From assembly GCF_009755275.1 (NCBI RefSeq), contig NZ_WQLA01000001.1, positions 434,001 to 498,000 of the forward strand: a stretch of DNA of 64,000 nucleotides. The letters run 5' to 3'. Made by a program: the position numbers and the translations under genes. The notes beneath the pieces are model-generated. The model saw only the letters and a program-made list of their open reading frames with translations, was not told where the DNA came from and ran no database searches. Positions 9,847 through 19,148 of this stretch are shown here, one piece after another. Each line of letters opens with the position of its first letter. The first letter of the stretch is position 1. This stretch comes from Mucilaginibacter aquatilis (GTDB lineage Bacteria; Bacteroidota; Bacteroidia; Sphingobacteriales; Sphingobacteriaceae).

Positions 9847-11259
9847 ATGAAACAGCATTTGCAACATCCTGTATTTAAAATAATATCTGCACTGGCAACA
9901 GAGCAGCAGGTTGAGGCTTATGCAATAGGCGGCTTTGTACGTGATATTTTTTTACACCGCCCTTCAAAAGATATTGATGTTGTGGTAATTGGCAACGGCA
10001 TTCACTTTGCCGAGGCTGTAGCCAGAAGGCTAAACGTTAAAGTTTCGGTGTTTAAAAGCTTTGGTACGGCAATGCTCAAGTATCAGGACGTAGAGGTTGA
10101 GTTTGTGGGCGCACGTAAAGAATCATACCGCTCGCAATCGCGCAAACCTATTGTAGAGAACGGCACGCTTGACGACGATCAGAAGCGGAGGGATTTTACT
10201 ATAAACGCTTTAGCTATTGCTTTGCATGGCGCCGAATACGGCGAATTAATTGATCCGTTTGGCGGCATGGATGATTTGGAAAGCAAACTCATCCGTACGC
10301 CGCTTAACCCCGAAGAGACATTCTCAGACGATCCGTTACGCATGATGCGGGCAATAAGGTTTGCCTCACAACTTAATTTTGTAATTGATGAAAAAGCAAT
10401 TGATGCTATTAAGCTCAATAAAGACCGCATCAACATTGTATCGCAGGAGCGGGTTACTGATGAACTGAATAAAATTATCCTTTCCAACCAGCCTTCTGTA
10501 GGTTTCAAATACATGCTTGATACCGGCCTTTTAAAAATAATATTTCCGCAAATGGCTGCGTTGCATGGCGTAGAGGTTGTGAATGGCCGCGGCCATAAGG
10601 ATAATTTTTACCATACCTTACAGGTACTTGATAATATATCAGCCACAACAAATGATTTGTGGCTGCGCTGGAGCGCCATTTTGCATGATATTGCCAAGCC
10701 TGCCACCAAGCGCTTTGAAGCCGGACACGGCTGGACGTTTCATGGCCATGAAGACAAAGGTGCACGCTGGGTACCTAAATTATTTTCCCAGCTAAAACTA
10801 CCGCTTAACGACAGGATGAAGTTTGTACAGAAACTTGTACAGCTGCACATGCGCCCAATTGTACTCACCCAGGAAATTGTAACTGATTCGGCCGTTAGAA
10901 GATTATTATTTGAAGCCGGGGATGACATTGAAAGCCTGATGTTGCTTTGCAAGGCCGACATCACCACTAAAAATGAATTCAAAGTAAAAAAGTATCGTCA
11001 AAACTTTGAGCTTGTGCAGCAAAAGCTCAAGGATGTTGAAGAGCGTGACCGCGTACGTAACTGGCAGCCACCTATTACAGGTAACGACATTATGAAAATA
11101 TTCGGGCTTAAAGAGGGCCGTGAAGTTGGAATTATTAAAAGCAAGATACGCGAAGCCATACTCGAAGGTGAAATTTCTAACGACTATGATGCCGCGTTAA
11201 AATTCACAATTGAGAAAGGCCAAGAAATTGGCTTAAAAGTTGTGGAAAACTCAAAATAA
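9847..11259 (+). CDS. cca: CCA tRNA nucleotidyltransferase with HD domain
   Basis: Adds or repairs the 3' CCA of tRNA. 470 residues. The class II nucleotidyltransferase head starts near residue 27 (AIGGFVRD then KDIDVVV with the two metal-binding aspartates), followed by RRDFTINALA and the RNA-binding neck. An HD domain lies near residue 280 (HDIAKP, then GHEDKGARW), as in many Bacteroidota enzymes. It could instead be a poly(A) polymerase of the same superfamily, but a single-copy gene with HD favours the CCA function. It leads a plus-strand run with the pRiA4b ORF-3-like gene and miaA, a plausible tRNA-processing neighbourhood. Confidence 0.9.
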   Translation: MKQHLQHPVFKIISALATEQQVEAYAIGGFVRDIFLHRPSKDIDVVVIGNGIHFAEAVARRLNVKVSVFKSFGTAMLKYQDVEVEFVGARKESYRSQSRKPIVENGTLDDDQKRRDFTINALAIALHGAEYGELIDPFGGMDDLESKLIRTPLNPEETFSDDPLRMMRAIRFASQLNFVIDEKAIDAIKLNKDRINIVSQERVTDELNKIILSNQPSVGFKYMLDTGLLKIIFPQMAALHGVEVVNGRGHKDNFYHTLQVLDNISATTNDLWLRWSAILHDIAKPATKRFEAGHGWTFHGHEDKGARWVPKLFSQLKLPLNDRMKFVQKLVQLHMRPIVLTQEIVTDSAVRRLLFEAGDDIESLMLLCKADITTKNEFKVKKYRQNFELVQQKLKDVEERDRVRNWQPPITGNDIMKIFGLKEGREVGIIKSKIREAILEGEISNDYDAALKFTIEKGQEIGLKVVENSK

Positions 11260-11300
11260 ATTTTAAACTGTATTTTTACACTTAAATCAACCTATAAAAA

Positions 11301-11957
11301 ATGGCACTATACCGTTTCAGGGTAACATTTGAAGATTATGATGATATAAGCCGGGAGATTGACATTAAATCTACCCAAACATTTGCCGATTTGCATCACG
11401 CAATACATCAAGCAATTGGTTACAATCCTGATTACTCTTCTTCTTTTTACATCAGCAATGATCAATGGACAAAAGGAGAGGAAATTGCTTTTAAACCCAG
11501 CGACCGCAAAGTTGACCGGGGCATTGCATTAATGGAAAAATCAAAGCTCAGCAGTTTTATAGACGATCCGCATCAAAAATTTTATTATACGTCAAATTTC
11601 GAACGTCCCTTTGACTTTCACGTCGAGTTAGTTAAAATTCTTGACGAAACAGCTGGCACCAGCTACCCTGCCGTAGTTAAAAGCACAGGGGAGGCACCTA
11701 AGCAATTTGGAAACGTTTACACTCCGGCTGCTGCAACCGCAGAAGCTAATGAAGACTTTGACTTTTTAAACGAGTTGGAGTATAATCCTGAAGATACCGA
11801 AGATTTTGAAGAGGTTAACGAATCAGGCAGCAGCACCAAGGAAAGCGACGACGAGGGTGGTGAAGAGGAAGATGAATTCGGCAATGAGTTTTCAGATAGT
11901 GATAGCTTTGAGGAAGATGAACGTGGTGGAAGCCGCGGCCGAAATGACGATTATTAA
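11301..11957 (+). CDS. Plasmid pRiA4b ORF-3-like family protein with acidic tail
   Basis: 218 residues. The N-terminal 120 residues (MALYRFRVTFEDYDD, then TFADLHHAIHQAIGY and SSFYISND) match the pRiA4b ORF-3 / IS1096 passenger TnpR-like fold, a small alpha-beta domain of unknown function. The last 70 residues are very acidic and low complexity (many E, D, S) and end in a basic RGGSRGRNDDY. Despite the name there is no transposon here: no inverted repeats or transposase flank it. It sits 41 bases after cca and before miaA. Confidence 0.8.
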   Translation: MALYRFRVTFEDYDDISREIDIKSTQTFADLHHAIHQAIGYNPDYSSSFYISNDQWTKGEEIAFKPSDRKVDRGIALMEKSKLSSFIDDPHQKFYYTSNFERPFDFHVELVKILDETAGTSYPAVVKSTGEAPKQFGNVYTPAAATAEANEDFDFLNELEYNPEDTEDFEEVNESGSSTKESDDEGGEEEDEFGNEFSDSDSFEEDERGGSRGRNDDY

Positions 11958-11977
11958 ATACCCGTAAATCATTTAAA

Positions 11978-12054
11978 GCCGGTTTTATGCGGCATCTTTT
12001 TGCAAGGTTGATGTTTACATTGTAAAACCTTAAAGATGCCTGAATAAAACCGGC
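11978..12054 (+). other. Long three-segment hairpin between coding genes
   Basis: Three successive helices fold onto each other: GCCGGTTTTAT (11978-11988) with ATAAAACCGGC (12044-12054), GGCATCTTT (11991-11999) with AAAGATGCC (12032-12040), and AAGGTT (12004-12009) with AACCTT (12026-12031). There is no T run behind it, so it may be a processing site or a small inverted-repeat element rather than a simple terminator. Confidence 0.6.
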
Positions 12055-12077
12055 ATATTTATTATAAATCATTTGTT

Positions 12078-12995
12078 TTGAACAAAAGCAAGTACTTAGT
12101 TAGCATTGCAGGTCCAACTGCGGTTGGTAAAACGGCTGCTGCTATTGAACTTGCCAAATACTATAACACCGAGATTGTTTCGGCCGATTCGCGCCAGTTT
12201 TATCAGGAGATGAGTATTGGTACCGCCAAACCATCAGCTGAGGAGCTGGCAGCTGTTCCGCACCATTTTATAGGGTCGCACAGTATCAAACAAAACTTTA
12301 ATGTAGGAGATTTTGAACGTGACGGCTTAGCAAAGCTTAATGAGCTATTCAGTTATCATGACGTAGTGCTTATGGCTGGCGGTTCGGGGCTGTATGTTAA
12401 GGCAATTACTGATGGATTTGATAATCTCCCAGACATAGACCCCTCGGTTCGACAAAGTCTTAATGAAACTTTTGCGCAGGAAGGCATTGATGTTTTACAG
12501 AACCGCCTTCAGCAGGTTGATCCGGAATACTTTGAAACAGTTGATAAAAATAACCCGCAACGTATTATACGCGCTCTAGAAGTTTTTGAGAGTACTGGTA
12601 AGCCCTTTTCATCCTTTCATAAAGGTGCTTCCAAACAACGCAAGTTCAACATCATAAAAATTATACTTGACCTGCCCCGCGAGGAGCTTTACGAACGCAT
12701 TAATAAGCGTGTGGACCTGATGATGCAAACAGGCCTGCTTGAGGAAGTCAAACAACTACTACCCTACCGCTCGTTAAATGCCTTAAACACGGTTGGATAT
12801 AGCGAAGTGTTTGATTATACAGACGGCACCACAGACTTGAACACAGCCTTTGAGTTGATTAAACAAAATACCCGTCGTTTTGCAAAGCGGCAGCTCACCT
12901 GGTTTCGTAAAGACAAAGACAACAAATGGTTTCATCCCTCTGATACTGAAGGGATGAAAACCTATATTGACAATTTTATTGCTGCAAACGGTTAA
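12078..12995 (+). CDS. miaA: tRNA dimethylallyltransferase
   Basis: Transfers a dimethylallyl group to N6 of A37 in tRNAs reading UNN codons. 305 residues. The P-loop GPTAVGKT is at 12-19, and SADSRQFYQEMSIGTAKP and AGGSGLYVKA are family signatures; RRFAKRQLTWFRKD near the C-terminus is the substrate-binding end. The start is TTG at 12078, 23 bases after the long hairpin; no earlier in-frame ATG gives a better beginning. The last 20 bases overlap the 3' end of rfbD on the other strand. Confidence 0.96.
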   Translation: MNKSKYLVSIAGPTAVGKTAAAIELAKYYNTEIVSADSRQFYQEMSIGTAKPSAEELAAVPHHFIGSHSIKQNFNVGDFERDGLAKLNELFSYHDVVLMAGGSGLYVKAITDGFDNLPDIDPSVRQSLNETFAQEGIDVLQNRLQQVDPEYFETVDKNNPQRIIRALEVFESTGKPFSSFHKGASKQRKFNIIKIILDLPREELYERINKRVDLMMQTGLLEEVKQLLPYRSLNALNTVGYSEVFDYTDGTTDLNTAFELIKQNTRRFAKRQLTWFRKDKDNKWFHPSDTEGMKTYIDNFIAANG

Positions 12996-13833
12996 TGCAT
13001 TCCTGCAGGCTATGCCTCCAGTATGGGATGTTTATACCAAAGGTTAACTTTACTTTGCTTTTATCCATGACTGAAAAAACTGGCCTTGTTGCCGGGGTTG
13101 GATATTGAGAAGTGCGTATAGGATTAACCTTAACGCTGATACCTGCAAGATCAAAAATTCCTACAGCAAAATCATACCACGATGTTACTCCCTCATTGCT
13201 GTAATGATAAATACCGTATTGCTGATTATCAGCTTCAATAATGTCCAAAATACAAGCCGCTAAATCAATGGCGTAAGTTGGCGTGCCAATCTGGTCGGCA
13301 ATAATATTTAACTCATCGCGTTCAGCACCCAGCTTCAGCATGGTTTTAACGAAGTTATTACCATATTCTGAGTACAGCCAGCTTGTGCGAAGTATATAAT
13401 GCTTATCTAAACTTTGAATAATGTGTTGCTCACCTTCAAGCTTGGTTAGGCCGTAAACGTTAATCGGTGCAGCAACATCACTTTCGGTAAGCAAAAATGG
13501 TGTGTTCCCCTCAAAAACAAAGTCAGTTGATACGTGCACCAGCACTGCACTAAATTGCTTACATAATTGTGCTAAGTTAGCCGCGCCGTCTTTATTAACT
13601 TTTCTTGATGTCTCTACGTCGCTTTCTGCCTTATCTACAGCAGTATAAGCAGCACAATTAATAACATACTCAGGCTTATAGGTTTCAAACAACTTTTCAA
13701 GCGCCTCTACATTCAACACATTGGCTTCCTCTTCGGCCGGAAACTTCAGGAATTCGATTCCACGTTCGTTGGTAACTTTTTTTAAACATTGTCCTAATTG
13801 GCCCGAGCCGCCAAAAACCAGCGTTGTTTTCAT
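12976..13833 (-). CDS. rfbD: dTDP-4-dehydrorhamnose reductase
   Basis: Extended short-chain dehydrogenase of 285 residues that makes dTDP-L-rhamnose from the 4-keto intermediate with NAD(P)H. The N-terminal glycine motif GGSGQLGQ, the INCAAYTAVDKAE segment typical of RmlD, HVSTDFVF, and the catalytic YGLTKLEGE are present. rfbA, rfbB and rfbC are not next to it. It converges on miaA with a 20-base 3' overlap. Confidence 0.93.
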   Translation of the reverse strand: MKTTLVFGGSGQLGQCLKKVTNERGIEFLKFPAEEEANVLNVEALEKLFETYKPEYVINCAAYTAVDKAESDVETSRKVNKDGAANLAQLCKQFSAVLVHVSTDFVFEGNTPFLLTESDVAAPINVYGLTKLEGEQHIIQSLDKHYILRTSWLYSEYGNNFVKTMLKLGAERDELNIIADQIGTPTYAIDLAACILDIIEADNQQYGIYHYSNEGVTSWYDFAVGIFDLAGISVKVNPIRTSQYPTPATRPVFSVMDKSKVKLTFGINIPYWRHSLQECINRLQQ

Positions 13834-14354
13834 GATAGCAGTTATTTACGCCGAAATTAATAAAAATACCATTGGATAAGGTATCGCTGCACGACAACTT
13901 TAATTAACTGTTATGAAACATTGGCAAAATTTTTGAGAATATATCTGATGAATCAAAAGAGGTGAAGTTTAAAATTAGTTATTAATTTCTGGTTAGATTT
14001 TCGTTTGAGAGACAGTTGGCAACAACTTTTTTACAAATGATAAACATTTTTAATTAAAGATTATTTTATTAAAATATTTTTTGTTGAAAACACCTATTTT
14101 GTAAAATTTAATTATACACAAACAAAATATTATTATTATTGTAATGAATATCGTGGTTTTTTTAGTAAGTTGTAAGTTAAGATTACTAAATTGAATGTTA
14201 CAATTTTATGTTTAACTGTAACTTATTCAATTCATTTAGTATCATATTCCTGCTCTCTCTAAACAAATCATTTGATTTTGTTTCAATTTTCAGTAAAGGC
14301 ACATAATCAACCAGTTCATATAATTTTTGTAATCGAATCATAATTTCATCGTCA
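13834..14354. other. AT-rich intergenic region with no gene
   Basis: About 520 bases of very AT-rich sequence between rfbD and gldK, which are divergent. It must contain both promoters. I see no exact TAnnTTTG with proper spacing for gldK, and a near match (TAATTTCG) for rfbD about 20 bases before its start. An open frame on the minus strand (14198-14632) runs into the antisense of gldK and is not a gene. Confidence 0.5.
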
Positions 14355-15743
14355 ATGAATATTAAGTTTTCACATTTTGCCCTCACCTTTTCGGTTGCTG
14401 TAGCTTTTACGGCCTGTAAAACCAACCGACGCCTGGACGGCATGGACAGAGTAGGTACATCTAAAACTACTTTGCAATCACTTACGCCACTTGCCCCACA
14501 CGGAATGGTATTCGTTCCTGCAGGTTCAATTATTGAAAAAGATGTTGTTACCGACACATCAATGGCAGTTGATACTGTTCCAAGAACAGTTACCGTAAGT
14601 GCCTTCTTTATGGACCAAACAGAAGTAACCAATAAACAATACAGAACTTTTGTTGACTGGGTTGCCGATTCAGTTGCAGTAACTGATTATCTTAAAGACG
14701 ATAAATACTTCCAGAAGAAAAAGAATTCTACCGTTAAAGCTAAAAAAGGCACCGGTAAAAATCAGCAAACTGTTGATATACCTACTTTTGCCGATACTAC
14801 ACGTGCTATTGACTGGAGCAAAGTAGGTGGCAAAACACCACTTTGGCAAAGTAATGATCCGGTAATCAAAGGTGCTTTATATGGCAAGCTTTATACCATG
14901 GAAAATGGTAAGCCAACCCTTATTAAAGATGCCGTAGTTTACCGTTTCGACAGGCTTTCTGTAAACCGCTCAGGTGCCAGCAAATACATTACTGATACCG
15001 TTGCTGTACCGCCAAATACAAAAGTTTGGTCTAACGACTTTCCTAACTCTCAAATGGAGATGATGGATAACAACTACTACACCAACCGCAGTTATGATGA
15101 GCATCCGGTTGTTGGCGTAAACTGGAAACAAGCCCGTGCGTTTACCGATTGGAGAAGCAAAATGATTTATGCTACCACCGGCGAACGTTCACTTGCCCGT
15201 TTATATAATTTACGTTTTAACCTGCCTACAGAAGCACAATGGGAATATGCAGCTTCAGCAGACAAAAAACAAGAAGACTTCGACAAACTTGCTACCGTTA
15301 ATCTTAAAGACAAAAAAACTAAGAAAAACGTTGACATGCTTGCCGTAAATTTCAAACAACAGGAGGGTGATTACCGTAAAGATGGTGGAACTTTTACTAT
15401 GCACGTTAAATCATATGCTCCAAACAAAGTTGGTTTATATAACATGATGGGTAACGTATCTGAGTGGACGCTTGATGCATTCAGCCCTTCTTACAAAGAG
15501 CTAGTGCATGACCTTAACCCGGTATTATTATATGATGCAGCAGATAATGAAAGTGAAGCTATGCGTCGTAAAGTTATCAGAGGCGGATCATGGAAAGATA
15601 ATGGCAACATGCTTACACCATCAACGCGTAACTATGAAATCCAAAACGTATCTCACTCATACATTGGTTTCAGATGTGTTATGCCGGCACCAGATATTGT
15701 AATTGAACAAACTAAAACCAGAAAACTGGCTAAAGGCAACTAA
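14355..15743 (+). CDS. gldK: GldK/PorK-type gliding and type IX secretion lipoprotein
   Basis: 462 residues, close to the Flavobacterium GldK length. The signal peptide ends in a lipobox with Cys21 (FTAC), so it is a lipoprotein. From about residue 50 a formylglycine-generating-enzyme-like (SUMF1) fold runs to the end: FFMDQTEVTNKQYRTFV, LPTEAQWEYAAS, MMGNVSEWTLD, VIRGGSWKD and YIGFRCVM. In the type IX system GldK forms an outer-membrane-associated periplasmic ring with GldN. The next gene, 74 bases on, is gldN; gldL and gldM, which normally lie between, are absent. GldJ is the main alternative, since it has the same fold, but length and the gldN neighbour favour GldK. Confidence 0.82.
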   Translation: MNIKFSHFALTFSVAVAFTACKTNRRLDGMDRVGTSKTTLQSLTPLAPHGMVFVPAGSIIEKDVVTDTSMAVDTVPRTVTVSAFFMDQTEVTNKQYRTFVDWVADSVAVTDYLKDDKYFQKKKNSTVKAKKGTGKNQQTVDIPTFADTTRAIDWSKVGGKTPLWQSNDPVIKGALYGKLYTMENGKPTLIKDAVVYRFDRLSVNRSGASKYITDTVAVPPNTKVWSNDFPNSQMEMMDNNYYTNRSYDEHPVVGVNWKQARAFTDWRSKMIYATTGERSLARLYNLRFNLPTEAQWEYAASADKKQEDFDKLATVNLKDKKTKKNVDMLAVNFKQQEGDYRKDGGTFTMHVKSYAPNKVGLYNMMGNVSEWTLDAFSPSYKELVHDLNPVLLYDAADNESEAMRRKVIRGGSWKDNGNMLTPSTRNYEIQNVSHSYIGFRCVMPAPDIVIEQTKTRKLAKGN

Positions 15744-15817
15744 GAACCAACACATAAGATTGATTTAGCAGATGCAGGGTAAGCAATTAGCCTGCATCAC
15801 AACAACAACTTAGAACA

Positions 15818-17008
15818 ATGAAAAGATTAACGCATAAATTTTACGTAACTGCCTTTAGCCTTATAGCCATGGTGGCAGTAACCACCACTGCCGATGCGCA
15901 AAAAAGAAAGAGCAGAAGTACGAAAGCTCGTACAACAAAGTCAAAACCGGTTGTAAAACCAGCATACACTGCGCAAACTGAACCGGTGGTGACTGAAACG
16001 GCAACACCTGTGGTATCTCCGCCGGTTAATGCTCAAACCACTATGCCTAAGGACTCGTTACCTACAGACACTTTGCCTGTAATGGACGGTTTCTTTAAAA
16101 GCGAAATGTTCAACAATGCAAAGGCTTACAACTACCCGGCAATACAAGCACGCGATGCACGTTTTTACAAACGTATTTGGAGAGACATTGATGTAAATGA
16201 CCCTAAAAACGCATTACTCAATGTACCTGGTGCAACACTGGCCGAAATTGTATTGGAAGGTTTACGTTCAGGAAAGCTTACTGCTTATGATCCAAGCCCT
16301 ACTAACAACGACAGCACATTTGCAACCCGTATTAATATGTTAGGTGCAATGTCTCGTTTTCAGGATAGCACCATGGTAGACCAGTTTGATGCTAACGGTA
16401 ACAAAATTGGTTCTAAGATGGTACTTAATGACTTTAATCCGGCCTCTATTACCAAGTTCAGAACCAAAGAAGATATCTATTTTGATAAAAAACGCTCGAT
16501 GGTTGTAACCCGCATTATTGGTATTGCTCCTTTAAAAGCAATACAAGCTGCAGGTACCACTGTGGGCGAAGCTCCGGTGTTTTGGTTATACTTCCCTCAG
16601 TGCCGCGACTTCTTTGCAACAAAAGACGTTTCTGATCCTGACAAAAATCTTTATGACACCAGCTTAGATGATATCTTTTTGCAAAAACGTTATACAAGCA
16701 CAATTGTGCGCGAAAGCGGATCAAACACTCAGCGTACTACCGCTCAAATTGCTTCAGCAAATGCGGCATTAGCAGGTTCAGCTACTGATGTTTTAAACGC
16801 AGAGCAAGATAAGTCAGCAAAGTCAAAAAATATCGAGAGCAAAATTCAGAACTTCAAGAGCAAAACTTGGAGTTACGAAATCCAGAAAACGCAAACTGCT
16901 GCTGAGAAAAAAGCTGCAGAGAAAGCTAAAAAGGATGCTGAAAAAGCTCAGAAAGATGCACAAAAAGCAGAGTCAAAAAATGCTTCGGCACAAGTTAAAA
17001 AAAGCTAA
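15818..17008 (+). CDS. gldN: GldN/PorN-type gliding and type IX secretion protein
   Basis: 396 residues with a signal peptide (cleavage near TADAQ), a basic then Pro/Thr-rich linker to about residue 85, and the GldN core starting near MDGFFKSEMFNNAKAYNYP. Diagnostic segments include FYKRIWRDIDVNDPKN, FRTKEDIYFDKKRSMVVTRIIGIAP and VFWLYFPQCRDFF. The last 60 residues are a Lys/Ala/Glu-rich likely coiled coil. GldN partners GldK in the periplasmic ring. It is in one operon with gldK and ends at a strong terminator. Confidence 0.88.
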   Translation: MKRLTHKFYVTAFSLIAMVAVTTTADAQKRKSRSTKARTTKSKPVVKPAYTAQTEPVVTETATPVVSPPVNAQTTMPKDSLPTDTLPVMDGFFKSEMFNNAKAYNYPAIQARDARFYKRIWRDIDVNDPKNALLNVPGATLAEIVLEGLRSGKLTAYDPSPTNNDSTFATRINMLGAMSRFQDSTMVDQFDANGNKIGSKMVLNDFNPASITKFRTKEDIYFDKKRSMVVTRIIGIAPLKAIQAAGTTVGEAPVFWLYFPQCRDFFATKDVSDPDKNLYDTSLDDIFLQKRYTSTIVRESGSNTQRTTAQIASANAALAGSATDVLNAEQDKSAKSKNIESKIQNFKSKTWSYEIQKTQTAAEKKAAEKAKKDAEKAQKDAQKAESKNASAQVKKS

Positions 17009-17027
17009 GCTATATTACATTAGCACT

Positions 17028-17060
17028 AAGGCGGTAAGTTCATACTTACCGCCTTTTTTA
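17028..17060 (+). terminator. Terminator of the gldK-gldN operon
   Basis: AAGGCGGTAAGT and ACTTACCGCCTT form a perfect 12-base stem with a 4-base loop, followed by a T run. Confidence 0.92.
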
Positions 17061-17214
17061 TTTTCTAATATTTCTTTAATTACTAATTGAATATCATTTA
17101 CAATTTAGCTAATTTTATAAATCATTAGCCGATCTTCCTTCTGTTGAAAATAATTCAAGTATCAGCAACTTCTATTACGGTATTTATACTTCAAAAATTA
17201 CATCTACATAATAC

Positions 17215-18096
17215 ATGCATTCACAACTTGCGCCATTTTTAAAAGATGGAGTTACTTTTACTGAAAGAGACTCTTATGTTGAGTTTCCTATATTACGCCA
17301 GTCGGAAGGGCTGAAGGCAAACGCCTACTACTTTGGCAATGCCGAGTGGGCAGAAGAGTACTTAACCTATTGCCACCGTAGCGATACTTTTAAAAGCCGC
17401 TGGGAAGCCGCCAGTGGCGATTGGACCGACAAAGTGGTAGTTGATATTGGTTGTGGTCCGGGTAACGTTTACGCCACCCTGCAAGGCAAACCAAAGCAGT
17501 TGATAGGTGTAGATGTAGCCCCGAAATCATTAGAGCTTGCAGGTAAGTTAGGCTACACTCCTGTTTTGGCAGATGCCAATAATCTTCCATTTAAATCGGC
17601 TATTGCCGATGTGGTAGTTTTGAATGCGGCATTACACCACTGCGAGAACATGGATTCAGTACTTAAAGAAGCTGCGCGGCTTGTAAAGCCCGGTGGCGTA
17701 TTAGTTACCGACCATGACCCGCAACATTCTGCGTGGAATTATAAAGGCTTAGGAAAGCTTTTATGGAATCTAAGGCTGGTTTACTACCGCCTTATTGGCT
17801 ACAGCTTTCATAAAACTTCTGATCAGCAAAAATGGGGGCTTGCCTGCGAAATACATCACCAACCCGGACATGGTGTTACCCGCGAAATGTTTGAAAGCGT
17901 TTTAGAGCCGCACGGCTTTGAAGTTAAAGTATACCCGCATAACCATGATTTAGGAAGAGAGGTTTTGGAAGGCAAAACCGGTAAAGCTGAATTTAAGTAT
18001 CGTTTAGGTCACGTTCTTTCGGGCCGTAATCCATCCTCACCCAACAGCGCCCTTACTTTAATGTGCGTTGCAAAAAAGGTTAACCCAATTGCATAA
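17215..18096 (+). CDS. Class I SAM-dependent methyltransferase
   Basis: 293 residues. SAM-binding motif I is VVVDIGCGPG (74-83), followed by an acidic loop (IGVDVAP) and the motif IV/V region VVVLNAALHHCENMDSVLKEA with the post-motif LVKPGGVLVTDHDPQHS, all of Methyltransf_11/25 type. The acceptor cannot be told; the position next to exopolysaccharide genes on the other strand is only suggestive. It is monocistronic, bounded by the gldN terminator and a bidirectional terminator. Confidence 0.85.
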   Translation: MHSQLAPFLKDGVTFTERDSYVEFPILRQSEGLKANAYYFGNAEWAEEYLTYCHRSDTFKSRWEAASGDWTDKVVVDIGCGPGNVYATLQGKPKQLIGVDVAPKSLELAGKLGYTPVLADANNLPFKSAIADVVVLNAALHHCENMDSVLKEAARLVKPGGVLVTDHDPQHSAWNYKGLGKLLWNLRLVYYRLIGYSFHKTSDQQKWGLACEIHHQPGHGVTREMFESVLEPHGFEVKVYPHNHDLGREVLEGKTGKAEFKYRLGHVLSGRNPSSPNSALTLMCVAKKVNPIA

Positions 18097-18102
18097 TACA
18101 AG

Positions 18103-18130
18103 AAAGGCGCGCATTAAATGCGCGCCTTTT
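18103..18130. terminator. Bidirectional terminator
   Basis: AAAGGCGCGCATT and AATGCGCGCCTTT pair across a minimal loop, with T-rich flanks on the plus side. It separates the methyltransferase from the convergent exopolysaccharide block. Confidence 0.85.
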
Positions 18131-18153
18131 ATATTGGCTCTTAAAGTCAATTT

Positions 18154-19140
18154 CTATCTGTTGTATTGAGAGAATTCCTTGTGCTCGATAACGTGCTGAG
18201 GAAGTGACTTAAAGTACTCGTAAGTAATTTTCAAACCTTCCTGGCGGCTTACCTTTGGTTCCCAGCCCAAAATGGCTTTTGCCTTGGTAATGTCGGGTCT
18301 TCTTTGCTTAGGGTCATCTGTTGGCAATGGTTTGCCTACCAGTTTCTGATCGGTGCCGGTTAGCTTAATGATCTCCTCACCAAATTCTTTGATGGTGATC
18401 TCATCCGGGTTGCCTATATTCATTGGCTGTACATAGTCGCTCAGTAACAAGCGGTAAATGCCTTCTACTAAATCATCTACATAGCAAAATGCACGTGTTT
18501 GTGATCCATCGCCAAACATGGTAAGCGGCTCACCTCTCAAAGCCTGGCCGATGAATGCAGGCAATACGCGTCCGTCATTCAGGCGCATACGCGGTCCGTA
18601 AGTGTTGAATATACGTATAATGCGGGTTTCAACACCATGGAAGGTATGGTAAGCCATGGTAATGGCTTCCTGGAAGCGTTTAGCTTCGTCATAAACACCT
18701 CTTGGGCCTACAGGGTTTACGTTACCCCAGTACTCCTCAGGCTGTGGGTTTACGTTAGGGTCACCATAAATTTCAGATGTTGACGCTACCAGTATACGTG
18801 CACCTTTAGCCTTGGCCAAACCTAAAAGGTTATGCGTGCCTAATGAGCCCACCTTTAGTGTTTGAATAGGTATTTTAAGGTAATCAATAGGTGATGCCGG
18901 GCTGGCAAAGTGCAAAATGTAATCCAGCTCACCCGGTACGTGTACAAACGAGGATACATCATGGTGATAAAACTCAAATTCTTTGAGCTTAAACAGGTGT
19001 TCAATGTTTTTCAGGTCGCCGGTTATCAGGTTGTCCATGCCTATTACATGACACCCTTCCTTTATAAACCTGTCGCACAGGTGCGAGCCAAGGAAGCCTG
19101 CTGCTCCCGTAATGAGTACTCTTTTGCCTTGTATGTTCAT
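18154..19140 (-). CDS. UDP-glucuronate decarboxylase (UDP-xylose synthase)
   Basis: 328 residues from the ATG at 19140. Extended [13 protein letters not shown] near the N-terminus binds NAD, and the catalytic Tyr-Lys pair lies in [12 protein letters not shown]. The segments [20 protein letters not shown] and [10 protein letters not shown] are hallmarks of UXS enzymes, which turn UDP-glucuronate into UDP-xylose. The frame extends 27 codons upstream, but that part is translated repeat sequence, so I use the internal ATG. The gene just upstream makes its substrate (UDP-glucose dehydrogenase), which strongly supports this function. Confidence 0.9.
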   Translation of the reverse strand: MNIQGKRVLITGAAGFLGSHLCDRFIKEGCHVIGMDNLITGDLKNIEHLFKLKEFEFYHHDVSSFVHVPGELDYILHFASPASPIDYLKIPIQTLKVGSLGTHNLLGLAKAKGARILVASTSEIYGDPNVNPQPEEYWGNVNPVGPRGVYDEAKRFQEAITMAYHTFHGVETRIIRIFNTYGPRMRLNDGRVLPAFIGQALRGEPLTMFGDGSQTRAFCYVDDLVEGIYRLLLSDYVQPMNIGNPDEITIKEFGEEIIKLTGTDQKLVGKPLPTDDPKQRRPDITKAKAILGWEPKVSRQEGLKITYEYFKSLPQHVIEHKEFSQYNR

Positions 19141-19148
19141 ATTTTTTT

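Noticed and set aside
11301..11957. IS1096/pRiA4b-like gene as part of a mobile element
   Set aside because: No transposase, terminal inverted repeats or target duplications are seen around it, and composition is like the neighbours.
14198..14632. 144-codon open frame on the minus strand at the gldK start
   Set aside because: It is antisense to the gldK signal peptide and SUMF1 start, which have clear family motifs, and its translation has no recognisable features.
14355..15743. Sulfatase-modifying or ergothioneine-type enzyme function for the SUMF1 protein
   Set aside because: It is a lipoprotein of GldK length next to gldN, and no sulfatase is nearby.
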